Positions 55,710-64,000 of a stretch of DNA of 64,000 bases are shown here, piece after piece. The notes under the pieces were generated by a model, which did no database searches, was not told the DNA's origin, and worked only from the letters and a program-made list of their open reading frames with translations. A program made the translations under genes and the position numbers. How positions within the stretch are numbered: the first letter of the stretch is position 1; each line of letters begins with the position of its first letter. Location of the stretch: NCBI GenBank assembly GCA_963532875.1, contig CAUSLO010000001.1:39848-103847 (forward strand), written 5' to 3'. This DNA comes from CAUTUX01 sp963532875. Its GTDB lineage: Bacteria; Bacillota; Clostridia; Christensenellales; CAG-917.

Positions 55710-57161
55710 ATGGCTGAAAAGAAAAACGAGGTTAGAACACGATTTGCTCCGAGCCCAACTGGGTTTATGCACATTGGAAATTTAAGAACTGCTTTATATG
55801 CATTTTTATATACAAAGAAAAATAAAGGAAAGTTCATACTGCGAATAGAGGATACTGATCAGGCTAGAAAGGTAGATGGGGCGATAGATATGATATATCG
55901 TACGCTCAAGCAGGCGGGTATGAATTGGGATGAAGGTCCTGACGTAGGCGGAAAGTATGGACCATATATTCAATCTGAAAGAATGAACCTATATTCTGAG
56001 TATGCACACAAACTAGTAGAACTAGGTAAGGCATATTTTTGTTTTTGTAGTAAGGAAAGATTAGAACAAGTTAAAACAGAAAATGGGGATTTTAACTACG
56101 ATCGTCATTGTAGGCATTTGTCCGAGGAAGAAATCCAGAAGAATCTAAAAGATGGAGTGCCATATGTCATCAGACAAAAAGTACCAAAAGGAATTAAATG
56201 TACATATACTGATTTGGTATTCGGAGAGATTAGTGTTGATAGCGATGAAATAGAAGATGCAATACTCCTTAAGTCTGATGGAATGCCAACATACAATTTT
56301 GCAAACGTTATAGATGACCATTTGATGAACATCACGCACGTTACAAGAGGCGTTGAATATTTAAGTTCTACCCCTAAATACAACTTGATATATGATTCAT
56401 TTGGATGGGTGAGACCAACATATATTCATCTACAACCTATCATGAAAGATCAAACACATAAATTAAGCAAAAGAAGCGGAGACGCTAACTTTGAGGACTT
56501 TATATCAAAGGGGTATCTACCTGAAGCAATTCTTAATTATATTGCCCTATTAGGATGGGCTCCAAAGAGTAACAAAGAAAAAATGACACTTCAAGAGATG
56601 CTTGAGGAGTTTGATATTTCAGGAATTTCACATAGTCATTCCATATTTGATGAACTAAAAATGAAATGGCTAAATAGTGAATATTTAAAAGAACTAAGTG
56701 ATGAGGAATTTATAAAGGTTTCTAAGCCATTTATAGATAAATGCGACATCCCTAGTTATTGTGATAAAAAATATTTAGCAAGTTTGCTAAAAACAAGAAT
56801 TAGCATAATGTCTGAAATTGAAGAGAAGGCGGAGTTCATTAATCAATATAGAGTTCCTGAATTAGTTGAATATGAACATAAGAAACTGAAAGTAGATTCT
56901 GAAACGGCAAAGTTAGGGTTAAAGTGCTGTGTTGAAGTTTTAGATATGATTAAGTCAAATAGTGAAGAAGATATTAGAGAAACATTTGTTTTAGTAGCAG
57001 AAAAGAATGGAATCAAATCGGGTCAAATAATGTACATAATGAGACTTGCTTTAACAGGATGTCCAGTAACCCCTGGTGGTGCAGTTGAAATGATCAAATT
57101 GTTTGGATTAAAAGAAAGTAAGGCAAGAATTAGGAAGGCATATGAAAAAGCAGTTAAGTAG
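55710..57161 (+). CDS. gltX: Glutamyl-tRNA synthetase
   Basis: A 483-residue class I synthetase. The HIGH-type motif is HIGN (21-24, in PSPTGFMHIGN), and the KMSKS-type motif is KLSKR (251-255). A zinc-binding pattern CFC ... HCRH in the acceptor-binding domain matches bacterial GluRS. The helical anticodon domain completes the protein. It may be non-discriminating (charging both tRNA-Glu and tRNA-Gln), which this window cannot decide. ATG 55710 is preferred over the in-frame ATG 55704 because AGGAG (55698-55702) is 7 nt from the former and only 1 nt from the latter. The 3' end overlaps the protease gene by 20 nt. Confidence 0.95.
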   Translation: MAEKKNEVRTRFAPSPTGFMHIGNLRTALYAFLYTKKNKGKFILRIEDTDQARKVDGAIDMIYRTLKQAGMNWDEGPDVGGKYGPYIQSERMNLYSEYAHKLVELGKAYFCFCSKERLEQVKTENGDFNYDRHCRHLSEEEIQKNLKDGVPYVIRQKVPKGIKCTYTDLVFGEISVDSDEIEDAILLKSDGMPTYNFANVIDDHLMNITHVTRGVEYLSSTPKYNLIYDSFGWVRPTYIHLQPIMKDQTHKLSKRSGDANFEDFISKGYLPEAILNYIALLGWAPKSNKEKMTLQEMLEEFDISGISHSHSIFDELKMKWLNSEYLKELSDEEFIKVSKPFIDKCDIPSYCDKKYLASLLKTRISIMSEIEEKAEFINQYRVPELVEYEHKKLKVDSETAKLGLKCCVEVLDMIKSNSEEDIRETFVLVAEKNGIKSGQIMYIMRLALTGCPVTPGGAVEMIKLFGLKESKARIRKAYEKAVK

Positions 57162-59244
57162 AGTTACTTTATTTCTAATAGTTGTTTCCCTAATAATTAG
57201 TTGTTTTTTTGCAGTTAACAAAAGAGCATATGCAAATGAAGGGAAATATGTGCCGTCGACATTTGATGAATCAAAATACTGGTACATGGGTAAAGACCAT
57301 TTAAATTTAGAGGGGATTAGAAATGAGGTAGAACAACTTAAAACACTTTTAGAGAAGCACAAAGATGAATTAGAGAGCAATCCGATACAAATTGGAGTAA
57401 TTGATACAGGATATAACGAATCAACATCTGCAAGTCATCCACTTTGGAATAGTGTATATAGAACTGCAAAAGGAATAGTAGGATTTAATGCAACTGCAAA
57501 AGATAACGCTTCAGAAACAGAAAAGAAAAATATTACCGATGAAGTTGATCACGGCACAAAGGTTATTAATGTAATTTCACTTTTGTTACATCGTGTAGGA
57601 CTAAGTAAATATATTAAAGTAGTTCCAATTAAAGCAGGAACGAAAGATCCAGAAAAAGTTGGTTCGGGTGTATTTGACCTAGCAAGTGTTATACGAGCCA
57701 TAAATTGGGCTGGAAAGAGGGAACTTGATATTGTTAATATGTCTTTTGGAACTAGCGACAAAAGGTGGCTTACAGACGACAATCAAAGTTTTTCAAGAGA
57801 AATTGAAAAGTATACCAATAGAACCTTATTTGTATCTTCAGCAGGTAACGAAGGTCAAAGACAACCTTTCTACCCAGCGAATTCTCATGAAGATATTATG
57901 TCTGTAATGTCATATAGAGAAGACGGAGCATTGTTCAAAAGCAATTATGGATATTTCTCACTAATGGCACCAGGGGACAGTATTCGTTCTGTCAATCAAG
58001 AAAATGATATTTGGGATATAAACGCAACTAGTGCCGCGACCCCAATAGCCTCATTTGTTTCAAGTATTGTTTGCTTAAAGTTGAAGTTGCAAAAACTAGA
58101 AGCAAAACAAGTTAATACAATGGTCGATCCAGAGGCGATAAAGAATACAGTAGTTGGTAATGCTGATGAAAAGAAATTTTCAATTAATGGAAGAGAATTT
58201 AAATTTAATAAAATTAATGCAATCAAGGCAATTCAAAATGCTCAAGACACTTTAGGTAGACCACAATCACTTAAAATTGAATTAGATAAAAGCGTCAAAG
58301 GAGCAGAAATAGTTAGAAACAAAGTTGATAGACGTACGTTGGTATCAAGTGAAGGAAAGAAAGAAAATTTAAAGTATGAGGAATTGCATAGTGTAATCTT
58401 TAGGGCTGTAGTATCGCCTCAACAACCACCAAGCGTTTTGAAAAATATACGTTGGTATTATGAAATTGATAAAGAAGATAATTGGGTGCCGCAATTAGAA
58501 GTAGGAGAGACGAAGTTCCACGAAAATAAGATTAACATAAAGGCGGTTAAGGCAGTCTTAGAGTACGAGGGTCAAACATTTGAGAGTATAGTCGAAACGT
58601 CCATTACGGCTCTAACCCCAAATTGGGAAAAGTTTGGTGGTAAGGTACAAGAAAAGAAAAATGGGAAACTAAAAAAGTTTAGCAAGGCTGGATATTATAC
58701 AGGTCAAAGAGTAGAAATGTATGCAAGTGGATTTGAAGGTGTTGATCCTGAAAAAGTTAAATGGCTAGTTGATGGGAAAGAACTTAATAAGACAGAAGCA
58801 GAGAGAGTAGCATTCGTTACAAAGAAAGTTAAAAAACACGATATCGAACTTAGATATATAGACCCAAGAACAGGTACTGAAAAGGTTATAGATTCCTTTA
58901 GTATAAAAGTATATAACTCAGTTATTCCTCATTGGGCAATATTCATTATATTGTTAATTAATCTTTTAGCGGCGGGCGGAGTAGGCTTTTTAATTTATAT
59001 ATTGCTAACTAAGAGAAAAGCGAATGTCGCAACAAGTACAAGTGATGCCAAAGAAGATAATTTGGAAGAGGAGACGCTTCAATCTGAAGGTACAACAAGC
59101 GTTGAAAACATAAGTACATCTGATATAGCGGAAGAGAACTCAAATATAGATAAAACAGAAGATAATAATGTTTCTGATGCAGTAAAAGAAAATAGTGATA
59201 CAAATCAATCTGACGAAGATAAAGAGATGGAAGAGTTAATTTAG
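57142..59244 (+). CDS. Membrane-anchored subtilisin-like (S8) serine protease
   Basis: A 700-residue protein. The signal peptide covers residues 1-31 with likely cleavage after AYA. The S8 catalytic domain (about 80-365) has the triad D88 (IGVIDTGYN), H137 (EVDHGTKV) and S297 (NATSAATP), with the oxyanion Asn N236 in SAGNEG. The usual GTSMA around the serine is changed to ATSAA. Residues of about 370-590 are beta-rich and Ig-like. A membrane helix follows (about 597-620), then an acidic tail of about 75 residues on the cytoplasmic side. The active site therefore faces outward while tethered to the membrane. The layout resembles mycosins, but no type VII secretion genes are near. AGGAAGG before the ATG lies inside gltX. 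Processing of surface proteins is a reasonable but unproven role. Confidence 0.9.
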   Translation: MKKQLSRVTLFLIVVSLIISCFFAVNKRAYANEGKYVPSTFDESKYWYMGKDHLNLEGIRNEVEQLKTLLEKHKDELESNPIQIGVIDTGYNESTSASHPLWNSVYRTAKGIVGFNATAKDNASETEKKNITDEVDHGTKVINVISLLLHRVGLSKYIKVVPIKAGTKDPEKVGSGVFDLASVIRAINWAGKRELDIVNMSFGTSDKRWLTDDNQSFSREIEKYTNRTLFVSSAGNEGQRQPFYPANSHEDIMSVMSYREDGALFKSNYGYFSLMAPGDSIRSVNQENDIWDINATSAATPIASFVSSIVCLKLKLQKLEAKQVNTMVDPEAIKNTVVGNADEKKFSINGREFKFNKINAIKAIQNAQDTLGRPQSLKIELDKSVKGAEIVRNKVDRRTLVSSEGKKENLKYEELHSVIFRAVVSPQQPPSVLKNIRWYYEIDKEDNWVPQLEVGETKFHENKINIKAVKAVLEYEGQTFESIVETSITALTPNWEKFGGKVQEKKNGKLKKFSKAGYYTGQRVEMYASGFEGVDPEKVKWLVDGKELNKTEAERVAFVTKKVKKHDIELRYIDPRTGTEKVIDSFSIKVYNSVIPHWAIFIILLINLLAAGGVGFLIYILLTKRKANVATSTSDAKEDNLEEETLQSEGTTSVENISTSDIAEENSNIDKTEDNNVSDAVKENSDTNQSDEDKEMEELI

Positions 59245-59252
59245 TAAACTAA

Positions 59253-60032
59253 ATGACAAAACAAAAACTAACTCTTAAATTTAGCATACCAGCAAAACTC
59301 AACATAGATTTTCACGTTATGGAGAAAAAAGGTGAGATGCACACTATAAACACTTTAGTTCAATCAATTGATATATATGACCAAGTTGAGTATATAGACT
59401 CAAATAACGCATTAAGCATAGATATTCAATCAACAGATGAGTATTTTAAAAATGAGATTTTTTTAGAACATCTAAAATGTAAAATAAAGGTTCTTGAAAA
59501 TATTTTTGGTGAGTTAAAAGGGGAGATAAAGATTCAAAAGGGAATCCCAATTGGATATGGTCTTGGCGGATCATCTGCTGTACTAGTAGGATTAATTAAA
59601 ATATTTGAAACAGTTTTCGATAAGAAACTTTCACCTAAAGAAATAGTAACTATATCAAGCGATGCTCTGGTTATGTACAACCAAGGTAGATATCATGCGA
59701 CAGGCATAGGGGAAATAATTGAAAAAGTAGAGGATGTAAATGAGGAATATCTCTTGATATTGCCTAAACAAAGGGCATTAACGGAGAATATATATTCAGA
59801 GTTTGATAGAATAGAGGAGATAGGAAAGTCAGAGAATGACTTTATACAAATACTAAGATCAAAAAATGCTGAAGTAGAAGATATATTAAATATTGCAGAA
59901 AATAAGGGAGTTGAAGTCAGAATGACAGGAAGTGGAAGTTGCATGTATACAATCAACACTGAAGAAAACAGACGTATATTTTCAAAATATAAACAAATGG
60001 TAGTACACGCTCTTGGAGGAAGAAATGAGTAA
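59253..60032 (+). CDS. ispE: IspE-like GHMP kinase (4-diphosphocytidyl-2-C-methyl-D-erythritol kinase)
   Basis: A 259-residue GHMP-family kinase, slightly shorter than usual for IspE (about 280-300). It phosphorylates CDP-methylerythritol in the MEP isoprenoid pathway. Motifs are PAKLN (13-17) with the catalytic lysine, the phosphate loop PIGYGLGGSSA (99-109), D137 at the catalytic aspartate position followed by YHATGIGE, and MTGSGSC near the C-terminus. The substrate motif after PAKLN reads EKKGEMHTI where IspE normally has RxDGYH, so it is divergent; another GHMP kinase is possible. No ribosome binding site is evident just upstream. Its stop overlaps the flavoprotein start (ATGAGTAA). Confidence 0.78.
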   Translation: MTKQKLTLKFSIPAKLNIDFHVMEKKGEMHTINTLVQSIDIYDQVEYIDSNNALSIDIQSTDEYFKNEIFLEHLKCKIKVLENIFGELKGEIKIQKGIPIGYGLGGSSAVLVGLIKIFETVFDKKLSPKEIVTISSDALVMYNQGRYHATGIGEIIEKVEDVNEEYLLILPKQRALTENIYSEFDRIEEIGKSENDFIQILRSKNAEVEDILNIAENKGVEVRMTGSGSCMYTINTEENRRIFSKYKQMVVHALGGRNE

Positions 60033-61224
60033 AATAGAAATTAATAAAGATACTTATTATATTGGTTGCAGTAGAAGTAAAGTTTTATTTGAAAACATGT
60101 ATGACCTAGATGATGGCATGATGTTTAATTCATACGCAATAATTGATGAGAAGACTGCAATTTTTGATGGAGCGGAAGTAGGCGTAATTGATGAATATAT
60201 TGCCAATGTTAAAGACGTTTTAAATGGAAAATCACTAGACTATCTAATTATCCAACATATGGAACCAGATCATACAGCAAGCCTAAAAAAGTTGTTAGGG
60301 CTATATCCAAACGTAACTGTGGTAATGAATGCAAAGACTCAGAAGATGTTCAATAACTTTAAGCAATCACGTGATTTTAAAGGCAATGTTAAACTTGTTC
60401 AAGAAGGCGATATTTTAGATTTAGGTAAACATAAACTAAAATTCATATTTGCTCCAATGGTTCATTGGCCTGAAGTAATGATGACATATGATGAAACAAC
60501 CAAAACAATATATACGGCAGATGCATTTGGAGCATTCGGCTCACAAAAAGAACATACAGGTTCAGACAAGATATGCGATGACTCAACACTAAAAATTGAG
60601 CATTATATATTTGAAATGAGAGAATACTATTCTAATATCGTTGGCAAATATGGAGTGCAAGTCCAAACAGTCTTGAAAAAACTAGCACAGTTAGATATTC
60701 AATGTATATGTTCATTGCATGGAGTTGTGGTTAAGAAAAATATTCAAACCGTGCTTGATAAATATATGAAATGGTCTTCATATACCCCTGAAAGCGATGG
60801 AATCCTAATTGTATATGGAAGTATGTATGGGAACACAAAAGAAGTGGCAGAGAAGGTAGAAACCTTTATCCCAAAGAATATTGAAAGAAAAATTTACGAT
60901 CTTAGCGATGAATTCTTATACACTATAGTTGGCGATTCATTTAAGTATAAACATATAATTCTTGCTGCCCCAACATATAATGGAACTGTTTTTCCAATGA
61001 TGGGTGAGTTCTTAAATAAACTCAGTGAATTCAATATGCAAAATAGGAAGTTTGCAATTGTTGAAAATGGGACATGGGGTCCAGTCGCTGGTAGAGTAAT
61101 GAAAGAAAGAGTATCAGCACTTAAAAATTGTGAAGTTAGAGATAAAGTAATAACTATTAACTCAAGTATGACTTCTGAAAACGTTAAAGAATTAGAAGAG
61201 TTAGTTAAAGAATTATCTAATTAA
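60025..61224 (+). CDS. A-type flavoprotein (FprA/flavodiiron oxidase)
   Basis: A 399-residue flavodiiron protein. The N-terminal metallo-beta-lactamase-like domain has all iron ligands: H78, E80, D82 and H83 in HMEPDH, H147 in VHWPE, D166 in TADAFGAF and H232 in SLHGV. The C-terminal flavodoxin domain starts near 262 with IVYGSMYGNTKEVAEK. Such enzymes reduce O2 to water or NO to N2O, protecting anaerobes; which gas dominates cannot be told here. GGAGGA (60015-60020) sets ATG 60025. Coupling to the IspE-like gene by an 8-nt overlap may reflect protection of the oxygen-sensitive Fe-S enzymes of the MEP pathway, which is inference. Confidence 0.93.
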   Translation: MSKIEINKDTYYIGCSRSKVLFENMYDLDDGMMFNSYAIIDEKTAIFDGAEVGVIDEYIANVKDVLNGKSLDYLIIQHMEPDHTASLKKLLGLYPNVTVVMNAKTQKMFNNFKQSRDFKGNVKLVQEGDILDLGKHKLKFIFAPMVHWPEVMMTYDETTKTIYTADAFGAFGSQKEHTGSDKICDDSTLKIEHYIFEMREYYSNIVGKYGVQVQTVLKKLAQLDIQCICSLHGVVVKKNIQTVLDKYMKWSSYTPESDGILIVYGSMYGNTKEVAEKVETFIPKNIERKIYDLSDEFLYTIVGDSFKYKHIILAAPTYNGTVFPMMGEFLNKLSEFNMQNRKFAIVENGTWGPVAGRVMKERVSALKNCEVRDKVITINSSMTSENVKELEELVKELSN

Positions 61225-61241
61225 AAAATTATTTTTTAATT
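61219..61241. terminator. AT-only palindrome at the convergent ends of the flavoprotein gene and glnN
   Basis: AATTAAAAAAT and ATTTTTTAATT form a perfect 11-bp inverted repeat around one base. Both stop codons (61222-61224 plus, 61229-61231 minus) are inside it. On each strand the distal arm supplies a T-run. With no G or C in the stem, it could act only as a weak bidirectional terminator. Confidence 0.45.
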
Positions 61242-63313
61242 GAAAATATCAAATCACCGTAAGTAGGGAAAGGCCATACATATTTTGCTGTTAGGTGTTC
61301 CATGTTATCGCATAGGGTACGGAGTTCTTCCATAACTTTGATAATGTTATCTTTATAGAATTTAATTAATTCAGGTGTTAGTTCTATATTTATTTTCTTA
61401 TCAAGAGATTTGCGTAATTTGGTGATTACCTCAGATCCTTTAATGGTTAATTTATTCAACTCAGCGATTGTATCAACAATATGAGAATCAGGAAGTTTAT
61501 TTTCCCTAAGAGCATTTCTTGTGGAGTTCAAGTCTGTTATGTAACGATATACTGCAGGTATTATGTGTTTAAGTGCCATATATGCCATTGTAGAGGCTTC
61601 GATATTTATTTTATTTGTATAGTTACTTAATAGAATTTGCTGTCTGCTTACAAGTTCAGCATGACTAAGGACTTTTGTTCTTTCAAATAGTTCAATATTC
61701 TTTTCTTCTAGCAAGTGTACCAATGCATCAAGTGTGCTAGGTAGATTTAATAAACCTCTTTTCTTTGCACGGTCTAACCATTCTTTTGCGTAGCAGTTCC
61801 CATTGAAGATAATTTGCTTATGTTTAAGCATATTGTCTTTTATTATCTCAATAATAGTCTTATCAATGTCAGATGAGTTTTTAAGTTTTTCAGATACGTT
61901 ATCAAATTCATCAGCAACTATTGTATTTATAACAGTATTTAAGTCAGCGATAGAAGCACTAGAACCAAGCATTCTAAATTCAAACTTGTTGCCAGTAAAT
62001 GCAATAGGAGCAGTACGATTTCTATCAGAAGAATCCATCTCAAAATTCGTCAATGCATGTACGCCAGTTTCAACATTGCAATCTAACTTCTTAGAGTACT
62101 CATCAGAGTTCATAATGCAAGTTAATATATTTGTTAAATCTTCGCCTAAGTATAGAGAAACAATTCCTGGAGGTGCTTCCATCTGTCCTAGACGTAAATC
62201 GTTACCAGCAGAAGCAGTTGCGATTCTTAATAGGTCTTGATGTTTATCAATTGCTGCAACCATGCAAGAGAGTAGCAATAAGAAGTTTAAATTCTTTTCT
62301 GGATGTTTTCCTGGATTAAACAAGTTTTCTGATGCATCTGTAGAAAGAGACCAGTTGTTATGTTTTCCGCTTCCATTAATTCCTTTAAAAGGCTTCTCAT
62401 GCAAAATACAAGTCATGCCGTGTCTAGAAGCAACCTTTTTCATAATTTCCATAGTCAACTGATTCTGATCTGTTGCTACATTAACAGTAGTAAAAATTGG
62501 AGCAAATTCATGCTGACCTGGAGCTGCTTCGTTATGCTTGGTTTTTGCGAAAATTCCCAACTTCCATAGTTCTTCATCTAATTCTTTCATGAAGAGAGCA
62601 ACGCTAGGTTTAATTGCTCCAAAATAATGATCGTTTAATTCTTGTCCTTTAGGTGGCATTTCTCCAAAAAGAGTTCTGCCTGTATAAATTAAATCTTTTC
62701 GTTTATTAAATAAATTTTCATCAATTAAAAAATATTCTTGTTCAGCCCCAACATTAACATTAACCTTAGTTACCTTTTTACCTAATAGGGATAAGAGGTT
62801 TAAACTGGAATAATGCATCTTTTCCATTGAACGCAATAAAGGGGTCTTTTTGTCTAGTGCTTCGCCATTGTAACTGCAGAAGGCAGTAGGAATGCAAAGT
62901 ATGCCATCTTTAATGAATGCATATGATGTTGGATCCCATGCCGTATATCCACGTGCCTCAAATGTAGATCTAATTCCACCCGAAGGGAATGAACTAGCAT
63001 CGCTTTCGCCTTGTATCAATTCGCTACCAGAAAAGTCCATCATTATTCCGCCAGTCTCAGTAGGGGTAATAAATGAATCGTGTTTTTCTGCTGTAATATC
63101 CGTCATTGGCTGAAACCAATGAGTAAAGTGAGTTGCACCGTTTTCAATTGCCCAATCTTTCATTTTTGTAGCAATTATATCAGCAACCTCAATTGTTAAA
63201 GGCTTGTATTCCTCACGACATTTTTTTAATTTCAGATAGGTATCTTTTGGAAGCCTTTTAAGCATGACTTCATCATTAAATACCATTGAACCGAAAAGAT
63301 TTTCAACAATCAT
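61229..63313 (-). CDS. glnN: Glutamine synthetase type III
   Basis: A 694-residue GSIII enzyme that makes glutamine from glutamate, ammonia and ATP. The N-terminal region (NLFGSMVFNDEVMLKRLP) and GATHFTHWFQPMTD are diagnostic for GSIII and absent from the shorter GlnA types. The conserved catalytic segments include GAEQEYFLID, KHNEAAPGQHEFAPIFTT and INGSGKHNNWS. Length fits the family (about 690-730). It starts 2 nt after the trxA stop with no strong ribosome binding site and is probably translated by coupling. No nitrogen regulator or P-II gene lies nearby. Confidence 0.96.
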   Translation of the reverse strand: MIVENLFGSMVFNDEVMLKRLPKDTYLKLKKCREEYKPLTIEVADIIATKMKDWAIENGATHFTHWFQPMTDITAEKHDSFITPTETGGIMMDFSGSELIQGESDASSFPSGGIRSTFEARGYTAWDPTSYAFIKDGILCIPTAFCSYNGEALDKKTPLLRSMEKMHYSSLNLLSLLGKKVTKVNVNVGAEQEYFLIDENLFNKRKDLIYTGRTLFGEMPPKGQELNDHYFGAIKPSVALFMKELDEELWKLGIFAKTKHNEAAPGQHEFAPIFTTVNVATDQNQLTMEIMKKVASRHGMTCILHEKPFKGINGSGKHNNWSLSTDASENLFNPGKHPEKNLNFLLLLSCMVAAIDKHQDLLRIATASAGNDLRLGQMEAPPGIVSLYLGEDLTNILTCIMNSDEYSKKLDCNVETGVHALTNFEMDSSDRNRTAPIAFTGNKFEFRMLGSSASIADLNTVINTIVADEFDNVSEKLKNSSDIDKTIIEIIKDNMLKHKQIIFNGNCYAKEWLDRAKKRGLLNLPSTLDALVHLLEEKNIELFERTKVLSHAELVSRQQILLSNYTNKINIEASTMAYMALKHIIPAVYRYITDLNSTRNALRENKLPDSHIVDTIAELNKLTIKGSEVITKLRKSLDKKINIELTPELIKFYKDNIIKVMEELRTLCDNMEHLTAKYVWPFPTYGDLIFSIKK

Positions 63314-63315
63314 AA

Positions 63316-63624
63316 TTAATCAAACATTTTCTTTAATGCTTCTTTAGGAGTGTATCCTAATTTAGTTCTAACTATTTCACCGTTCTTGTATGCAAGTAGA
63401 GTAGGAATAGACATAATTCCAAATTCACCAGCAGTCTTAGGGTTTTGATCGACATCAATCTTACCAACTCTGATTTCTGGATATGAATTTGCAAAATCTT
63501 CTAGTACTGGATGCATCATTTTGCAAGGCCCACACCATGTAGCGTAGAAATCAACTAAAATAGGTGTCTTATTTTCAACAACTTCTTTATTAAAATTATT
63601 GTCATTTAATGTAATAATAGCCAT
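63316..63624 (-). CDS. trxA: Thioredoxin
   Basis: A 102-residue classical thioredoxin. The active site is WCGPC (C31, C34) in FYATWCGPCKMM, and the cis-proline is in MSIPTLLAY. It keeps cytoplasmic cysteines reduced, using a thioredoxin reductase that is not in this window. GGAGGA (63632-63637, minus strand) precedes the ATG. It forms a two-gene operon with glnN. Confidence 0.96.
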   Translation of the reverse strand: MAIITLNDNNFNKEVVENKTPILVDFYATWCGPCKMMHPVLEDFANSYPEIRVGKIDVDQNPKTAGEFGIMSIPTLLAYKNGEIVRTKLGYTPKEALKKMFD

Positions 63625-63650
63625 AATTCCTCCTAAGAAATAATAAGTAA

Positions 63651-63678
63651 ATTATACTCCATAACAAGCATTTGGTAA
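63651..63678 (-). promoter_or_regulatory. Promoter of the trxA-glnN operon
   Basis: On the minus strand, TTACCA (63678-63673) and TATAAT (63656-63651) are 16 nt apart (TTTACC gives 17). The perfect -10 lies 27 nt before the trxA start codon, with the GGAGGA site in between. Confidence 0.65.
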
Positions 63679-63768
63679 ATGTAAAAAAGAGTAAACTAAC
63701 AGAGAAGTTGAAACAAGTTCATAGTGTTAGAACAACAAAATCTGCATATCCAAAAATTAAAAGACATC

Positions 63769-63797
63769 TTTAAACTAAATTAAAAAAACTGTATAAT
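63769..63797 (+). promoter_or_regulatory. Promoter of a structured RNA
   Basis: TTTAAA (63769-63774), a 17-nt spacer and a perfect TATAAT (63792-63797). Transcription should start near 63804, directly before the structured segment and far from any gene start. Confidence 0.6.
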
Positions 63798-63803
63798 GGA
63801 TTT

Positions 63804-63972
63804 AGATCGGTGGTGCAGTATTCTAGTCGGGATACGCTATATTGAAGGCGGAGGTAAAATGCCGCAGCATGGCATATCGGTGAAGTCTTTGGTGTTTGCT
63901 TAGATTGCCAAATTTGGGCGAATGCTGAAGGTTAAGATTTTTGGGAAACCCGACTTTAGGATTTAACACCAC
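63804..63972 (+). ncRNA. Structured non-coding RNA candidate of unassigned class
   Basis: About 169 nt without a credible reading frame, starting just after a promoter and richer in GC than the surrounding spacer. The ends close on each other: GTGGTG (63810-63815) pairs with CACCAC (63967-63972), and AGTCGGG (63825-63831) pairs with CCCGACT (63949-63955), extended by ATTCTA with TAGGAT. Inside are a hairpin ATGCC/GGCAT (63859-63875) and a second with GTTTGC pairing with GCGAAT around the palindrome CCAAATTTGG. It could be a 6S RNA (long closing stem, size, own promoter) or a riboswitch for a gene beyond the edge. It lacks the conserved sequences of tmRNA, SRP RNA, RNase P RNA and T-boxes. Confidence 0.5.
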
Positions 63973-64000
63973 AAAATTCCAATAAAAACACAAGAAATTT

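Noticed and set aside
63804..64000. tmRNA, SRP RNA, RNase P RNA or T-box leader
   Set aside because: The conserved sequences of these classes (tRNA-like ends with a tag frame, GGAAGG/AGCAG domain IV, the RNase P core, AGGGTGGTACCGCG) are not present.

Overview
The window reads as a stretch of chromosome from a low-GC, Gram-positive-type bacterium, most likely an uncultured Clostridia-like member of Bacillota. The evidence is the AT-rich composition, strong AGGAGG-type ribosome binding sites, sigma-A-like promoters, a type III glutamine synthetase, a GTP-type PEP carboxykinase, an Asp23/AmaP-type membrane protein, RNase HIII and a Na+-type V-ATPase. A gut or other anaerobic habitat is inferred from family distribution (A-type flavoprotein, V-ATPase, very large surface proteins) and is not shown directly.

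Layout. Bases 1-19959 are the 3' part of one enormous gene whose start lies off the left edge. Its product has divergent repeats of a hydrophobic beta/alpha unit followed by an Ig-like beta-strand tail. A hairpin, an AEC-family permease and a convergent, slightly overlapping cation/Ca2+ exchanger follow. Next come rpsU, a GTP PEP carboxykinase and an AMP-forming acyl-CoA synthetase. A second giant surface protein (26134-35856) has a signal peptide, about 18 MBG/YDG-like repeats and a C-terminal membrane anchor. It is followed within 2 nt by rpiB and then by a V-ATPase cluster (G/H-like, I, K, E, C, F, A) in which the B and D genes are absent; rnhC abuts the A gene instead.

Bases 43841-49526 form a housekeeping block (ftsK, rimO, pgsA, a shortened cinA). 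Two tRNA genes (Gly-GCC, Lys-CUU) come next, then a small accessory stretch (LCM-type methyltransferase and an AbiEi/AbiEii toxin-antitoxin pair), then amaP, greA and lysS. A 522-base non-coding region with DnaA-box-like sites separates lysS from gltX. gltX overlaps a membrane-anchored subtilisin-like protease, followed by an IspE-like kinase and an A-type flavoprotein. trxA and glnN lie on the opposite strand, and a promoter with a structured RNA candidate sits at the right edge.

Together the genes cover central carbon metabolism (PEP carboxykinase, RpiB), nitrogen assimilation (GlnN), isoprenoid and phospholipid synthesis (IspE, PgsA), translation and modification (S21, RimO, LysS, GltX), ion-coupled energetics (V-ATPase, exchanger), oxygen/NO defence (flavoprotein, thioredoxin) and an unusually large investment in cell-surface protein: the two giant genes take up nearly half of the window. 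No insertion sequences, prophage genes or CRISPR arrays were seen.
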